Shown: positions 19,981 to 29,600 of the stretch, piece after piece
How the letters are laid out: every line of letters begins with the position of its first letter
How positions within the stretch are numbered: the stretch's first letter is position 1
Assembly: GCA_947652605.1 (NCBI GenBank)
Contig: OX393583.1
Span: forward strand, 7,357,222 to 7,421,221
Direction: 5' to 3'
Length of the DNA: 64,000 nt
Origin: Elmis aenea
Taxonomy: Eukaryota > Arthropoda > Insecta > Coleoptera > Elmidae
Translations under genes and position numbers: made by a program
Notes under the pieces: model-generated
Told to the model about the DNA's origin: nothing
What the model saw: only the letters and a program-made list of their open reading frames with translations
The model's database searches: none

Positions 19981-21150
19981 TTACCGTATAAATTGTTCAA
20001 AATTATGTTGTTCTACGCACAGCTGTGGACGTCGTCTGAAAGACTCTAGCACCTATGCAGTGGCGTGCAGTCCATGAATGCGTTGGATGCGGCGCATCCC
20101 TTAAAATTTTGAAATATTTCATACATTAATTTAATATATAATTTGTTTGTCTAAAATTAATTTGTAGAGAGTAATTATTAAACTATTATGTCCATTAAAA
20201 GTTACATTTTAAAGTTAAGGGGAAAAGATCTTATAATATATCCCATTTGTCTGACTGCCTCATTTAAGGCCGTGAATGCGGTGTAGCGCTCAGCATCTAG
20301 GGCTGGACTCATAGCATAGAGATATAGAAGTTAACGCATGCGTATTAAGTATCAGTTGATGGAGCTATATACTAGCTGTAGATGCTGGTTTGAAAACAGC
20401 ATCTATAGCTAAAAACGCATTTACCGATCACCGGTAATGCGGTAGTATTGTGTTCGCGCTTAGCGTTTATTGTTGGATACGATTTCATTAAACATGAATG
20501 CAATATGCAACTGCATAGTGGAGAGTTTGTTAAAACCGTCATAGCTCTAAAAAATTTTAGTCAGTCTGTAAAATAAAAGTTTTTTTATGTTAATAAGTTG
20601 CAGAGCTCGAATATCTTAATTTAATTTTTTTATTTCTCAAATTATCAGTTACAATTTTCTTTAGCTTCGTTAAAAATACGAGAGTTTCTCTCGCAGGTAT
20701 GTACATCACGAATTATAACAGACTAGTAAGAAGTTGAATTTTTTTTTTAATTAAAACTTTTTTGGATTATTACAAGTTATTAGTAGTGCTAGTTAATATT
20801 AATACGTTGTCATGCTATTTTACGGGATTTAAGCATGTATATATATATATATATATATGTGGGTGATGAAGATTTAAATAGATTTTTAAGGATTTTTTAA
20901 AAAATATATATTCGACAGCATCCCTTACATTAAAACCCACCGCACGCCACTGCGACCTATGATAACATTTCGGGGGTTATACCATTAAAAGCAACAGGAA
21001 TCCTGTTCTGCATATTTTCAGCAGTTGTTGGGGGGTTCTTGATACATACTGCTATTTTATGTGTCCCCACAAAAAAAAAAAAAAAAAAACTATAGGGGTA
21101 AGATTAGGTCACCTAGGTGGCCAGGAGATTGGTCCACCTCACCCTATCGC
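19981..21150 (-). pseudogene. Mariner-like transposase C-terminus split by an hAT element
   Basis: Minus-strand frames from 21150 read GGPISWPPR then PNLTPI (the SPDLTPLDFF region; the third catalytic Asp position is Asn here), a 19-T run, then VGTHKIAVCIKNPPTTAENM and NGITPEML to 20953. After the hAT element the frame resumes at 20057 with VLESFRRRPQLCVEQHNFEQ and stops at 19981-19983. Frameshift in the homopolymer, a stop, and no N-terminal half. Confidence 0.75.
20058..20952. mobile_element. hAT-type MITE nested in a transposase pseudogene
   Basis: Ends CAGTGGCGTGC and GCACGCCACTG are inverted. Flanks ACCTATG occur on both sides, with two extra bases on the right (CACCTATG / CGACCTATG), a slightly worn 8-bp duplication. 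Removing the element rejoins the transposase C-terminus in frame. Contains an (AT)n tract at 20838-20858. No coding capacity. Confidence 0.75.
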
Positions 21151-22024
21151 TCATTTCTTCTACTCGCACAAACTGTATAATTAAAATGTTTTAATTAATA
21201 CTTTTAACTACAAAACTGTCAAACTACACGATCTGAATTAATTAATAAACGGTTTTCAGATTGAAAAAAGCAAATTTCGTCACACATTTTATAGTTTAAG
21301 CCAAACTGACATTAGTAACTACAACAATAATCTTTTGGTTCAAAATTCTTTGAAAAAGTACGGTGTACCTCCATGGCCGACTTTAAAATATGCCAATTGC
21401 CTTAGTAATACTAATAAAAATCGAGATAGCTCAAAAAATATAAACTTTAGGTAGATGACATGCTTAATAATTTCGAAAGACAATTAAATTCTCTACAAGA
21501 AAATGTAAAAATATACAGGGTGTTGTATTTAAGAAAAATGACTTATCGATGTTTAAAGTTTACCAAATTAGACCGGGCGTAAAAAACACCCTGTATAATA
21601 TTTTTTAAATGTAGCTAGCGCAAAGTGTTAATTAATCTATTGTCAATCTAATTTTTGAACGAAATTTTTTTGCTTTTTTAAATAACTTAAATGTTTAAAA
21701 AAATTGAAAGTGCTGTATTGCTCAAAATTTTCATAAAAATGTAAATTTTACGAAAACGGTTGACTTTAGACCCATAATCTTATACATTTTTTAAAGTAAA
21801 TTTTAAGAGGAATTTAAAAATGTAAAAATATACAGGGTGTTCTATTTAAAAAAATTACATTTTTATATGTGCCGCTCAAACAAAACACCCTGTATATTTG
21901 AAAATATTTTTAGGTTATGTAGAACAGAGGTTGGCACAATATTTGTGTTAAATATTTTTTAATATTTTCATTAATAAAGGAGCTATCAAAGAATCTCAGG
22001 GTCGTGGTGCACCCTGTAGGTGTA

Positions 22025-22325
22025 GATCGAACCGAAAAATTAAATTAAAAGAAAGACAACTGGGATGGTTGGCTCACATTTATAGGATGAAAGAAGAAAG
22101 GTTAACCAGAAAAGCCTATGAAGCAAGATCACATAGAAGTAACAAACGAGGTAGACCGAGAAAAACCTGGCACGACGAAATTAAAAAAGCAGCAGCGAAT
22201 AGAAACATCAAATGGAAAGACATAAAAAAGCTAGCATAAGAAAGAAAAACATGAAAAAAAGTGAGCACAACACAACTCAACAGCCCCACACCTGGCAGCG
22301 TCTTATGAGTAAATAAATAAATAAA
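22025..22325 (+). pseudogene. LINE 3' end, RTE-like
   Basis: Reads KERQLGWLAHIYRMKEERLT, then KRGRPRKTWHDEIKKAAANR and IKWKDIKKLA, the RWxGHxxRM and GRPxxTW blocks ending many insect ORF2 proteins. It is followed by a short 3'-UTR and a (TAAA)n tail near 22303-22325. 5'-truncated, and abuts the right end of the mariner-like element. Confidence 0.7.
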
Positions 22326-22427
22326 AATTTTCTCTGCTTTACTCTGATTTTATTTAAATTCGCATATCTAGTCTATTTTGAGCCGTTGTTGGTTTTTAAC
22401 ACGTCACTAACTTTTAGTGATATAGGT

Positions 22428-22732
22428 CAGTGTTCTCAAACTGGCCGCATCCGGCCCCCAAAGCAATCTTACGCGGCCCGCGAATACATTTTGGGAGAAC
22501 TTCCTACGTCCGTACAATCAGTAAATTTAGTTGTAGTAAGAAATGACGAAGTTTATAATTATTTACATACAATCATATGTCTATTTTCTGTACCTATGTG
22601 TCGAAGAAAAATTTTTTAAATAAAGAAGGAGAATAGCTTGTATATTCACTCTCATTTTGTTTAAAAAAAATCCGGTCAGCTACGTTTAGATCGTGAATTC
22701 GGCCCGCATTCAATTTGAGTTTGAGACCACTG
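22428..22732. mobile_element. 305-bp hAT MITE with perfect TSD
   Basis: Ends CAGTGTTCTCAAACT and AGTTTGAGACCACTG are inverted, of the type seen in Buster-group hATs. ATATAGGT (8 bp) flanks it at 22420-22427 and 22733-22740. GC-rich subterminal segments contain CGGCCCGC-like words. No coding capacity. Confidence 0.88.
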
Positions 22733-22740
22733 ATATAGGT

Positions 22741-23957
22741 ATTAAAATATTTGAAAGCTCTAAAATAGTTATAAATTCACTTTAATAAAATTCCTAACTT
22801 GACAATATGACTTACGTTTCACTTAGATTGCATCGGATTTAATCTGATAACCGGTTTTTAAATTAACTGTTTCAACGTTAATTAAACTAAAAGTACTTGG
22901 CACGTTTCATAAACTTTTTCATTTAACATAAACTAAACTTTACGTCCCGTTTTATAGTTGTCCCTATATTTCATTGCAAATTTTTCTTTCTGAGCGCGAA
23001 TCATAATTGCATGTAAATTTTTTGTTTGCCTTATATTGCGAGACGCGACTCAATTTAACATTTTTGAGCTTTATTTTCCGGGCACACTTTCCCAAACAAT
23101 CCCGGAGATATAAAGGATGACCTTGTCATTTTGTCGTCCGAGATCAGAGTAAAGGGTAGAGTTTTATTCGGCTAAAAGCTTCATATATCATGTTACGAGG
23201 TCCACGGAATCACTGTTCCGGGCCGAACTAAAGAGTTTGTTATAAAATGATAGTAATTTTTTAGGGTTATCGAAATGTTTTTATGTGCCATCTTCATTTC
23301 GCGCTTAAAACATATGATATACGGCGGAGGAACTAGGTCCCAACAAAATAGATTATCATTAATCACATGTTAAGTGAAAATTTTATTCAATAAGCGGGAC
23401 TGCGCTTGTTATTTATGGTTTCGAGAGCAGAAATTGTTTAGATAAGACTTTGTTGTCGGCATGAGCTGAATGCGGTAGTTTGTTTCCCGCATAATATAAG
23501 TTTTTCGTTTGTGCCAAACTCTAAAACACCGAAGTATTATAAAGTCTAGTAGTTTCCTCTCATGTCTAATGTATAGACTAATATTTCTTGAAACAATTAC
23601 AGCTAATAAATAGTCGAATTAATTTAGTAATTCGTTTATTTAATCTTAGTGAGTTATCTTAAAAATAACATTAAATAATTTTTTACGACTGGATGGTAAA
23701 ATTTCAAGAGAATTCTACTTTTTTTTCTAATAGGACTTCTATGCAGGGCCTACTAGAAGGGGGGGAGATCTTAAGAGGCTGCATCCCCGGCCCCCAGTCT
23801 GAGGGGCCTGCAATACATATTTTTTTTTTGTTTAATATGCATTTTAACGGCAAACTGAAAATGAACAGCCAACTATGTTTTTTAACATAATTATTGAAAA
23901 GCGCAAAAAATAAGCTTTCGATTCATGTCAAAGCCAACTACGGTCGCCATTTAAAAT
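22741..23957. other. No recognisable gene
   Basis: About 1.2 kb, possibly host sequence. A GC-rich patch at 23736-23815 (CAGGGCCTACTAGAAGG to GAGGGGCCTGCAAT) hints at a worn element end, but no pair could be set. Confidence 0.4.
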
Positions 23958-24262
23958 AAGAAAGGTGTGATATATAATTATTCGTAAGAGTAGAAAAAAA
24001 AAACTGAACACGCCTATCTTATTAAGGACAAAAAAAAAGTTTTTCTCTATCTTTTTGTTTAAGCGAGATATTTAACATTTTGGAAAAGTGCGAAAAGTGG
24101 TGGTGGCTATATTTCGAGTATTAAAAAAGACATCAAAAATGATAAGTATCTCGCTTAAACGAAAAGATAGAGAAAAACTTTAAGGACATTTTTGGCATGT
24201 TTTTTGTCCTCAATAAGATAGCGATGTTCAATATTTTTTTTACTCATATATCACATTACACT
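23958..24262. mobile_element. Small foldback element
   Basis: The two halves pair over about 110 bp: GGTGTGATATATAATT, CTATCTTATTAAGGAC and TCTCTATCTTTTTGTTTAAG on the left match their complements at 24145-24262. Ends are not sharply defined and no target duplication is clear. Confidence 0.6.
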
Positions 24263-25047
24263 AACTCAGAGGGTTTTTTCATCTTGAGTCTTCTTACTAA
24301 CAACCTCAGAGCTGTATACCATACGTCCTTATTGGTTTTAATATCTGCTTGTATAGTAGAAGCTCATTATGTACTGACAGAGGGACCAACAAAAAAAAAT
24401 ACCTATCCATATTTATTGCATAAAAAAGATTTTACGTTAGTTGGAAATAAATTTAACTAATTTATTGATTGATACTTCTCAATGATAAAACTTTAAATCT
24501 CACCTACGTTAAAATGTGTATGTTTCAAAAAAATGTCCCCAAATCTTAATAAATCAAGATACACAGACGATAATAGGTATATGCTTATGTATGCAAATAC
24601 TAAAAATGTGTCACAGACCCATCTTCAAGTTCCAAATGTTACAATAATTTTTTAAAAATTTACCTAGCACCTCCACCATTTTTTAAACTTAGAAAAGGTG
24701 GTCGGAATACAATATTTCTTTTCTTTTCATAACGTACTTCAGTGCCTTACAACAAGGTATACAAGTCTCATCGCCATGGACAATGGATTAAAAACAAAAA
24801 AGTTATTTAAAAAAAAATTGACCCGACTTATTTAAATAGTTGGAAATGAATTAAACAATATGCTGCATCTATTTTATCAGATAGTAATAACATTTACATC
24901 AGTGTTCATTCTTCACAACTAAACAAATAAAAATATTAAATAATGTACGTTTGTTTAATGTTAATTAGTTAACAACACGGTGTACAAAAAATTACTTGAA
25001 GTTAAACAAAATTTAATCTTCTTATACCAATGTAACTTGTATCCAAA
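24263..25047. other. No recognisable gene
   Basis: Unassigned AT-rich sequence. An open frame (24197-24460) overlaps the foldback and shows no known motif. Confidence 0.4.
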
Positions 25048-25545
25048 CTACAGGGTTGCGGAAAGTTGCTCGAAAACAATTGCTCGAAAATTCTTCCTCG
25101 AATGGAAAGTTCCTCGAAAGCCTAGTTGCTCGAATAACAATTTCTCGAAAAGAAAATTGCTCGAAATAATGAAATAAGTTACTTCAAAAAAATTTATTAA
25201 ATTTATATGAATACAAAATAATTAAATGTACCTACTAGAAAAGTTGTTTACATTTATTTACACTTAACCCTTAGCGAGTACAATTAAATATCTATTCTTC
25301 AAATAACCTTCCTTCCTAATAGTATTTTACTGTTAGGGAGTCATTTGTATTTATATAAATTTAATAAATTTTATTTAAGTAACTTGTTTCGTTATTTCGA
25401 GGCAATTTTCGTTTGGAGAAGATGTTATTCAAGCAACTAGGCTTTCGAGGAACTTTCCATTCGAGAAACAATTTTTCGAGCAATTGTATTCGAGCTTCGA
25501 GCAATTGTTTTCGAGCAATTGTTTTCAAGCAATTTTCACCACAAC
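25048..25545. mobile_element. Foldback element built of TTGCTCGAAA units
   Basis: The left arm (25055-25165) has seven variants of TTGCTCGAAA in a row; the right arm (25395-25540) has the complementary TTTCGAGCAA-type units, and pairing continues inward through AAGTTACTT and AATTTATTAAATTTATAT. About 230 bp of unpaired AT-rich sequence lies between. No coding frame; class unknown. Confidence 0.7.
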
Positions 25546-26570
25546 AAGCTACAATAAAATGTCATCAAAAAATTGAATGTTTGCCACCTCTGATAACAGA
25601 CTATATTTTTTGAACAGAGGCATAAGTGCTTCCCCGGTTTGCCTCAAACACGCACGAACTAAAATGCAACATTTACGACAAGTCCCGTCCTTTATTTATA
25701 TTAGATTCGTAAATTACAACAAACTTTTACGACGCAAATAAATCGTCTTGCAATTCCAACAACAAAATAATTAAAAACCTGGCAATTAATCTAATTACTT
25801 ACGAGTGTTCGGGTTAATTAATAAGTAACGTGACTTCGGTTTTTATGGTTCATTTTCGTTAATGGACAAGGTTCGTTCATACGGGCTGTAACTCATAGCC
25901 CGCTCGGTGCACCGCGTAATTCGTGGATGTAGCGAAGTCATGTTATTAGTATTATTTCTGCACCAAAAACTTTCAGGAAGGGAAACACTACTTTATTAAA
26001 TTTGTGTTCACACAGCGGGAGAAATTCCGGCTCATTATAAAACGTTTTAAATTAATCAATTAATATTCTATTTGGCAAAACTAAAAGAGAAAATTGCCAA
26101 TTGATTAAAAATTTGAAATTTTGGGACTCAAAAAAAAATTGAAAGTATGACTACTCCTAGTGATGGATGATGGGTGTAGCAATATTTTCACAAACAAATC
26201 ATTTTACCTACAATTCGCGGAATCCCTATCTGCTTGTTTTACATACAAACATTAAGGACAGCCTTTTTCTAAATATTTTGTACACTCGCCTAGTTGTCGA
26301 AATAATATTCAGAGAAAAATGCCCGATTCTCAGTCTTTAAATCAAAAATCCAGAGCAATCTTACCTTAGACAACGACTTAAAAGCATCAGTGTTAAAAAA
26401 AGTGGTCTAAGGAACATCAGGACACTTACCTAGAACAAAAAATAAAATATTAGATACACGGTGAAGCATGGGGAAAAAGTACTGAGCGCCAAATTAGAAA
26501 TATCTCTAATTCGCTTAGCAACTATTGATGCACAAACTTTTACTGCCAAAATTGAATCTTCTGGCTGTTA
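25546..26570. other. No recognisable gene
   Basis: About 1 kb, of normal to slightly raised GC in 25630-26000. No named feature. Confidence 0.4.
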
Positions 26571-26770
26571 TACAGGGTGATTGAAATTCGAGTTTAAGCA
26601 TGGGGATCTCTCTTATTATAATAGCTAGAGTATAGGTTTAAATATGGCAAAGTTGCTAATTCGGTGCTCATTATTAATTCAAAGAGAGATTGGAAATATC
26701 TCAAACGGTATTCAAGAAAATCAGGAAAAACCGGAAAATACGATTTTTGAGAATCGTCTACAACTTCTTT
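26571..26770. mobile_element. Mariner-like left end
   Basis: TACAGGGTGATTGAAATTCG starts a roughly 190-bp segment that recurs inverted at 54250-54447 and, shorter, at 41874-41920. The transposase N-terminus at 27143 reads away from this end, so the two probably belong to one element. Confidence 0.6.
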
Positions 26771-27142
26771 GAAGTATAAAATATTTTAAATGTATAAAAA
26801 CATTGCCGAAGCAACTTTTTAAGCCGGATCGGATAATGATCACAAATTTTTCCTAGGTCGATTCGTTTTTGTTTTATAATAACCAACTTTATTTTTACTT
26901 ATGGGCGCAATTTTTGCCATTTGCATAACCAAATAGCATTTATTTTTCTGAATCCATTGATGTATCACACATGGTATTTTACTTCTTCGTTCATTGCCAA
27001 ATTTAAAAGAAAGGGTTTTAAACAATAACCACTATAAGTTAGGTAGGCCGGTCGTTGTAGTTTATGTTGTTTCCATGACAACCAATCAACAAACTAAAAG
27101 TTTTTAAAGTCCGTTACTTGTCATAGTAATGGATTCGTAAAA

Positions 27143-27364
27143 ATGAACTTTAGTAACAAAGAAAAACGCGATATTCTGCGAATTTTTTATTTATTTATAG
27201 GAATTCCATGTTTTCAAGTCAACGATATGCAGAAACATATCCTGATAGAAGACAACCCTCCCTCGCACACATATTTTTGTACGTTGAACAGAGACTTGGG
27301 GAAATATGGAGCTTTTGCCAAACTTAAAGAAAAATTTGGCAGAAAAGTTTCAGATCACATTTAA
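27143..27364 (+). pseudogene. Mariner-like transposase N-terminus
   Basis: ATG 27143 opens MNFSNKEKRDILRIFYLF. One frame over it continues SSQRYAETYPDRRQPSLAHI and LYVEQRLGE, a DUF4817-type helix-turn-helix as in 13090-13432 and 32961-34010, then returns to the first frame. The coding similarity ends near 27350. No catalytic domain follows. Confidence 0.7.
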
Positions 27365-28769
27365 AAAAACATTTTTATTACAAATATATCCGGAAAAACC
27401 CTATTTTTCTGTGTTAAACTTAGGTAAATTTTTATAAAGCATGTGATAAAGTATAACAATACTTAAGAGGAGGGTATACAAAAATCGGAATAGTGCCGGG
27501 CCACGGATCACAGTTTGGGAAACGCTGTCTAATGCAATCTTGAATCTGATGAGCGCAATAGTTATTACACAAAAAAATCTTTACAACGAAATTCTTAAAT
27601 GACCAATTTCGACGCCAGCCAGAATTGTGGAAGCGGTTATTTCCGACGACGCTACTCGGGCGATGATTTTGCATGATTTAAAAGTCTCTCCTTTTGTGTT
27701 GCCGAGAGGCGCGAGGCGAAATTGCAAAACAAAAAAACGCAATAAAACGCAATGAGACATTTATAAGATTCGCAGACGAAATTATGTATGCACGTTAAAA
27801 GGCGCGTCTCGCGCCTCTGTTTTGTTTCCTGACACGGCCGTGACGACCCGCGCTCCGTTCTCATTCTCCGCCTCGCGCCACAATTCCGACACAGCTATCC
27901 AATAGTATCCATTAACGCGTTTTTGTTCTGTCGTGGAAGTGTAGGTGATAAATCGTTAGGAGCGAGAACGAATAACAATTACCAGTGACATCCAGAAAGA
28001 CATTAATATCGGCGTCCGTTTTGAAAATTCGTCGAAAAATTACAATTTCTTTACGACGATCAATCAAAGTGCAGGCGCAAAAACAATCCGTTTGATTTAC
28101 ACACTCGAACGTGTGTGATGGCGTTTTGGTTTTATTATTAATTTTTCAGCAGGTAGCCGGCGGGGGTCGAGCGTGTTTTGTTGGGGTGTGTAATATGTTC
28201 GAAGATTAGGCAACAAAAATGGGGTAATGAAATATGACGGCGGAATGATTCCGCGCTTTTAGACCTTCTTTCACCGGCTAAGTTGATATTCGGGGTCCGG
28301 AATTACTATTATCACACGCTATGAGGCTTAAATAACTTCGGTTACATCGAAATTACTTATAAACGACGCTTCATTTGCATCAGAATTAATAGCGCGTCAA
28401 ATTAGAAATTTTACGGCCGGAATTATCGGTGGTTCAGTTATTCTGATTTCTTTGCATGTCGGTGACGAATTGATCATGGCTTACTAGCGTGTATTTAATG
28501 TAAGTGTCGTGTTAACACCTGATTGATGAGTGCAGGTTCTATCGGGTTGCACTCCGGTTGCATTGTACAAAAAAGACTCCGGTTACGGATGATGTATGAG
28601 GGAGGTCGGATTATTCCATCAATGGTAATGATATCTTTGCGTCGCTGAGAGTTAACTCATCAAGTCTATTTTTGTAGTTTGCTGATAAAGTTTGAACGCA
28701 AAATCATGACGGTAACTGGAATTTTTATACGGACAACGAACATTCGCTACAACGAACGTCACGATATAT
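27365..28769. other. No recognisable gene; GC-richer stretch
   Basis: About 1.4 kb. Between about 27640 and 28340 the sequence is clearly less AT-rich than its surroundings, with inverted words such as GAGGCGCGAG (27708) and CTCGCGCCTC (27808). It could hold host regulatory or exon sequence, but I see no coding pattern. Confidence 0.4.
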
Positions 28770-28990
28770 TTAAAACTTGTGGAATTGTGTGACCAGAAAA
28801 AGATTGAGCAAGTATCAAATTTTAAATATTTAGGCACAATAATTCAGACGGTTAATTGTAAGACGGACTGAATAACAATATCTGCAGCGACGAAATTCTA
28901 TCACGCCACCAATAAATGCTTAATAAGGAAGAAGATGTCTAAAGAAATTAAGACGCGAATATTTAATGCAATGTACGTACATTTCTAGTT
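28770..28990 (+). pseudogene. LINE reverse transcriptase thumb fragment
   Basis: Reads KKIEQVSNFKYLGTIIQT, a stop, then CLIRKKMSKEIKTRIFNAM, the FKYLG(S/T)II and K.RI...Y blocks of RTE/CR1-type ORF2. A short isolated fragment. Confidence 0.65.
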
Positions 28991-29279
28991 AAACAAGCAA
29001 AACAAAGACTTATTTCTTAACTTCAAAAAACGAGGTAGCTACGATTTTTTAAAGTTAAGTATGTTTATGCAAGATTTTTCGGGAAAAAATAATAAATTGG
29101 CAACACCGACACAAAATCAAAAAGTAAACAGACATTAATAAAGAGGTTAAAAAATGACATCGGAAGACCTAAAAAGATAAAGGTGTTCCATTTAAAAAGA
29201 TTTTTGTATTTGTTATAATGCAAAAATGGGACACCCTGTATTGCTAAAACTAATTGTACGAGGCAGATCTTTTCAAACC

Positions 29280-29600
29280 AATAATATAGTTTACTAGGCG
29301 ATTTACCCGGCGTTGCACGGGTAATTACAATACTCTTTTATAAATCACAGACTACTCCCGCTCCGCGCTCGCGCGCGGCGGACGTTCCCAGACGTTCAAT
29401 TACAGACTACTCGCGCTCTGCGCTCGCGCTCGCGCTCGGCGGACGTTTCCGGCCGTTCCCGGGCATTTCCGGCCGTTATTTATACGACGTTTGATCCGTC
29501 GGGTCCTAAATAGCAACTGTGCAAAATTTGGTCCCGATCGGTCAACGAACATAGGATTCTATAGCGAACAAACAAACCAACAAACAAGCTCTTTTATATG
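29280..29600. repeat. GC-rich interspersed repeat tail with tandem units
   Basis: CGATTTACCCGGCGTTGCAC, two GC-rich units (29345-29390 and 29400-29460) each with GCGCTCGCG and CGGCGGACGTT, and TTTGGTCCCGATCGGTCAAC followed by an ACAAACAAACCAACAAAC run. This pattern is common at the 3' ends of some arthropod retroelements (RTE or Penelope types); I cannot assign the family. Confidence 0.5.

Larger units (their letters stand above)
19236..22019. mobile_element. Mariner-like element with about 690-bp inverted arms
   Basis: Left arm (19236-19925) and right arm (21330-22019) are inverted copies. The right end is TACAGGGTGCACCACGACC read inward; the left end is mutated to TATACGCGCACCACGACC. Each arm carries two small TACAGGGTGTT...AACACCCTGTA segments (19360-19425, 19657-19741 and partners), so the arms are themselves mosaics. 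The middle holds a transposase C-terminus on the minus strand, split by an hAT insertion. Confidence 0.8.

Noticed and set aside
23736..23815. GC-rich CAGGGCC...GGGGCCTG segment as an hAT end pair
   Set aside because: No flanking duplication and poor inverted match.
25055..25540. CRISPR-like spaced short repeats
   Set aside because: The TTGCTCGAAA units vary in spacing, are inverted between the two arms and lie in a foldback; a eukaryotic context also excludes a CRISPR array.
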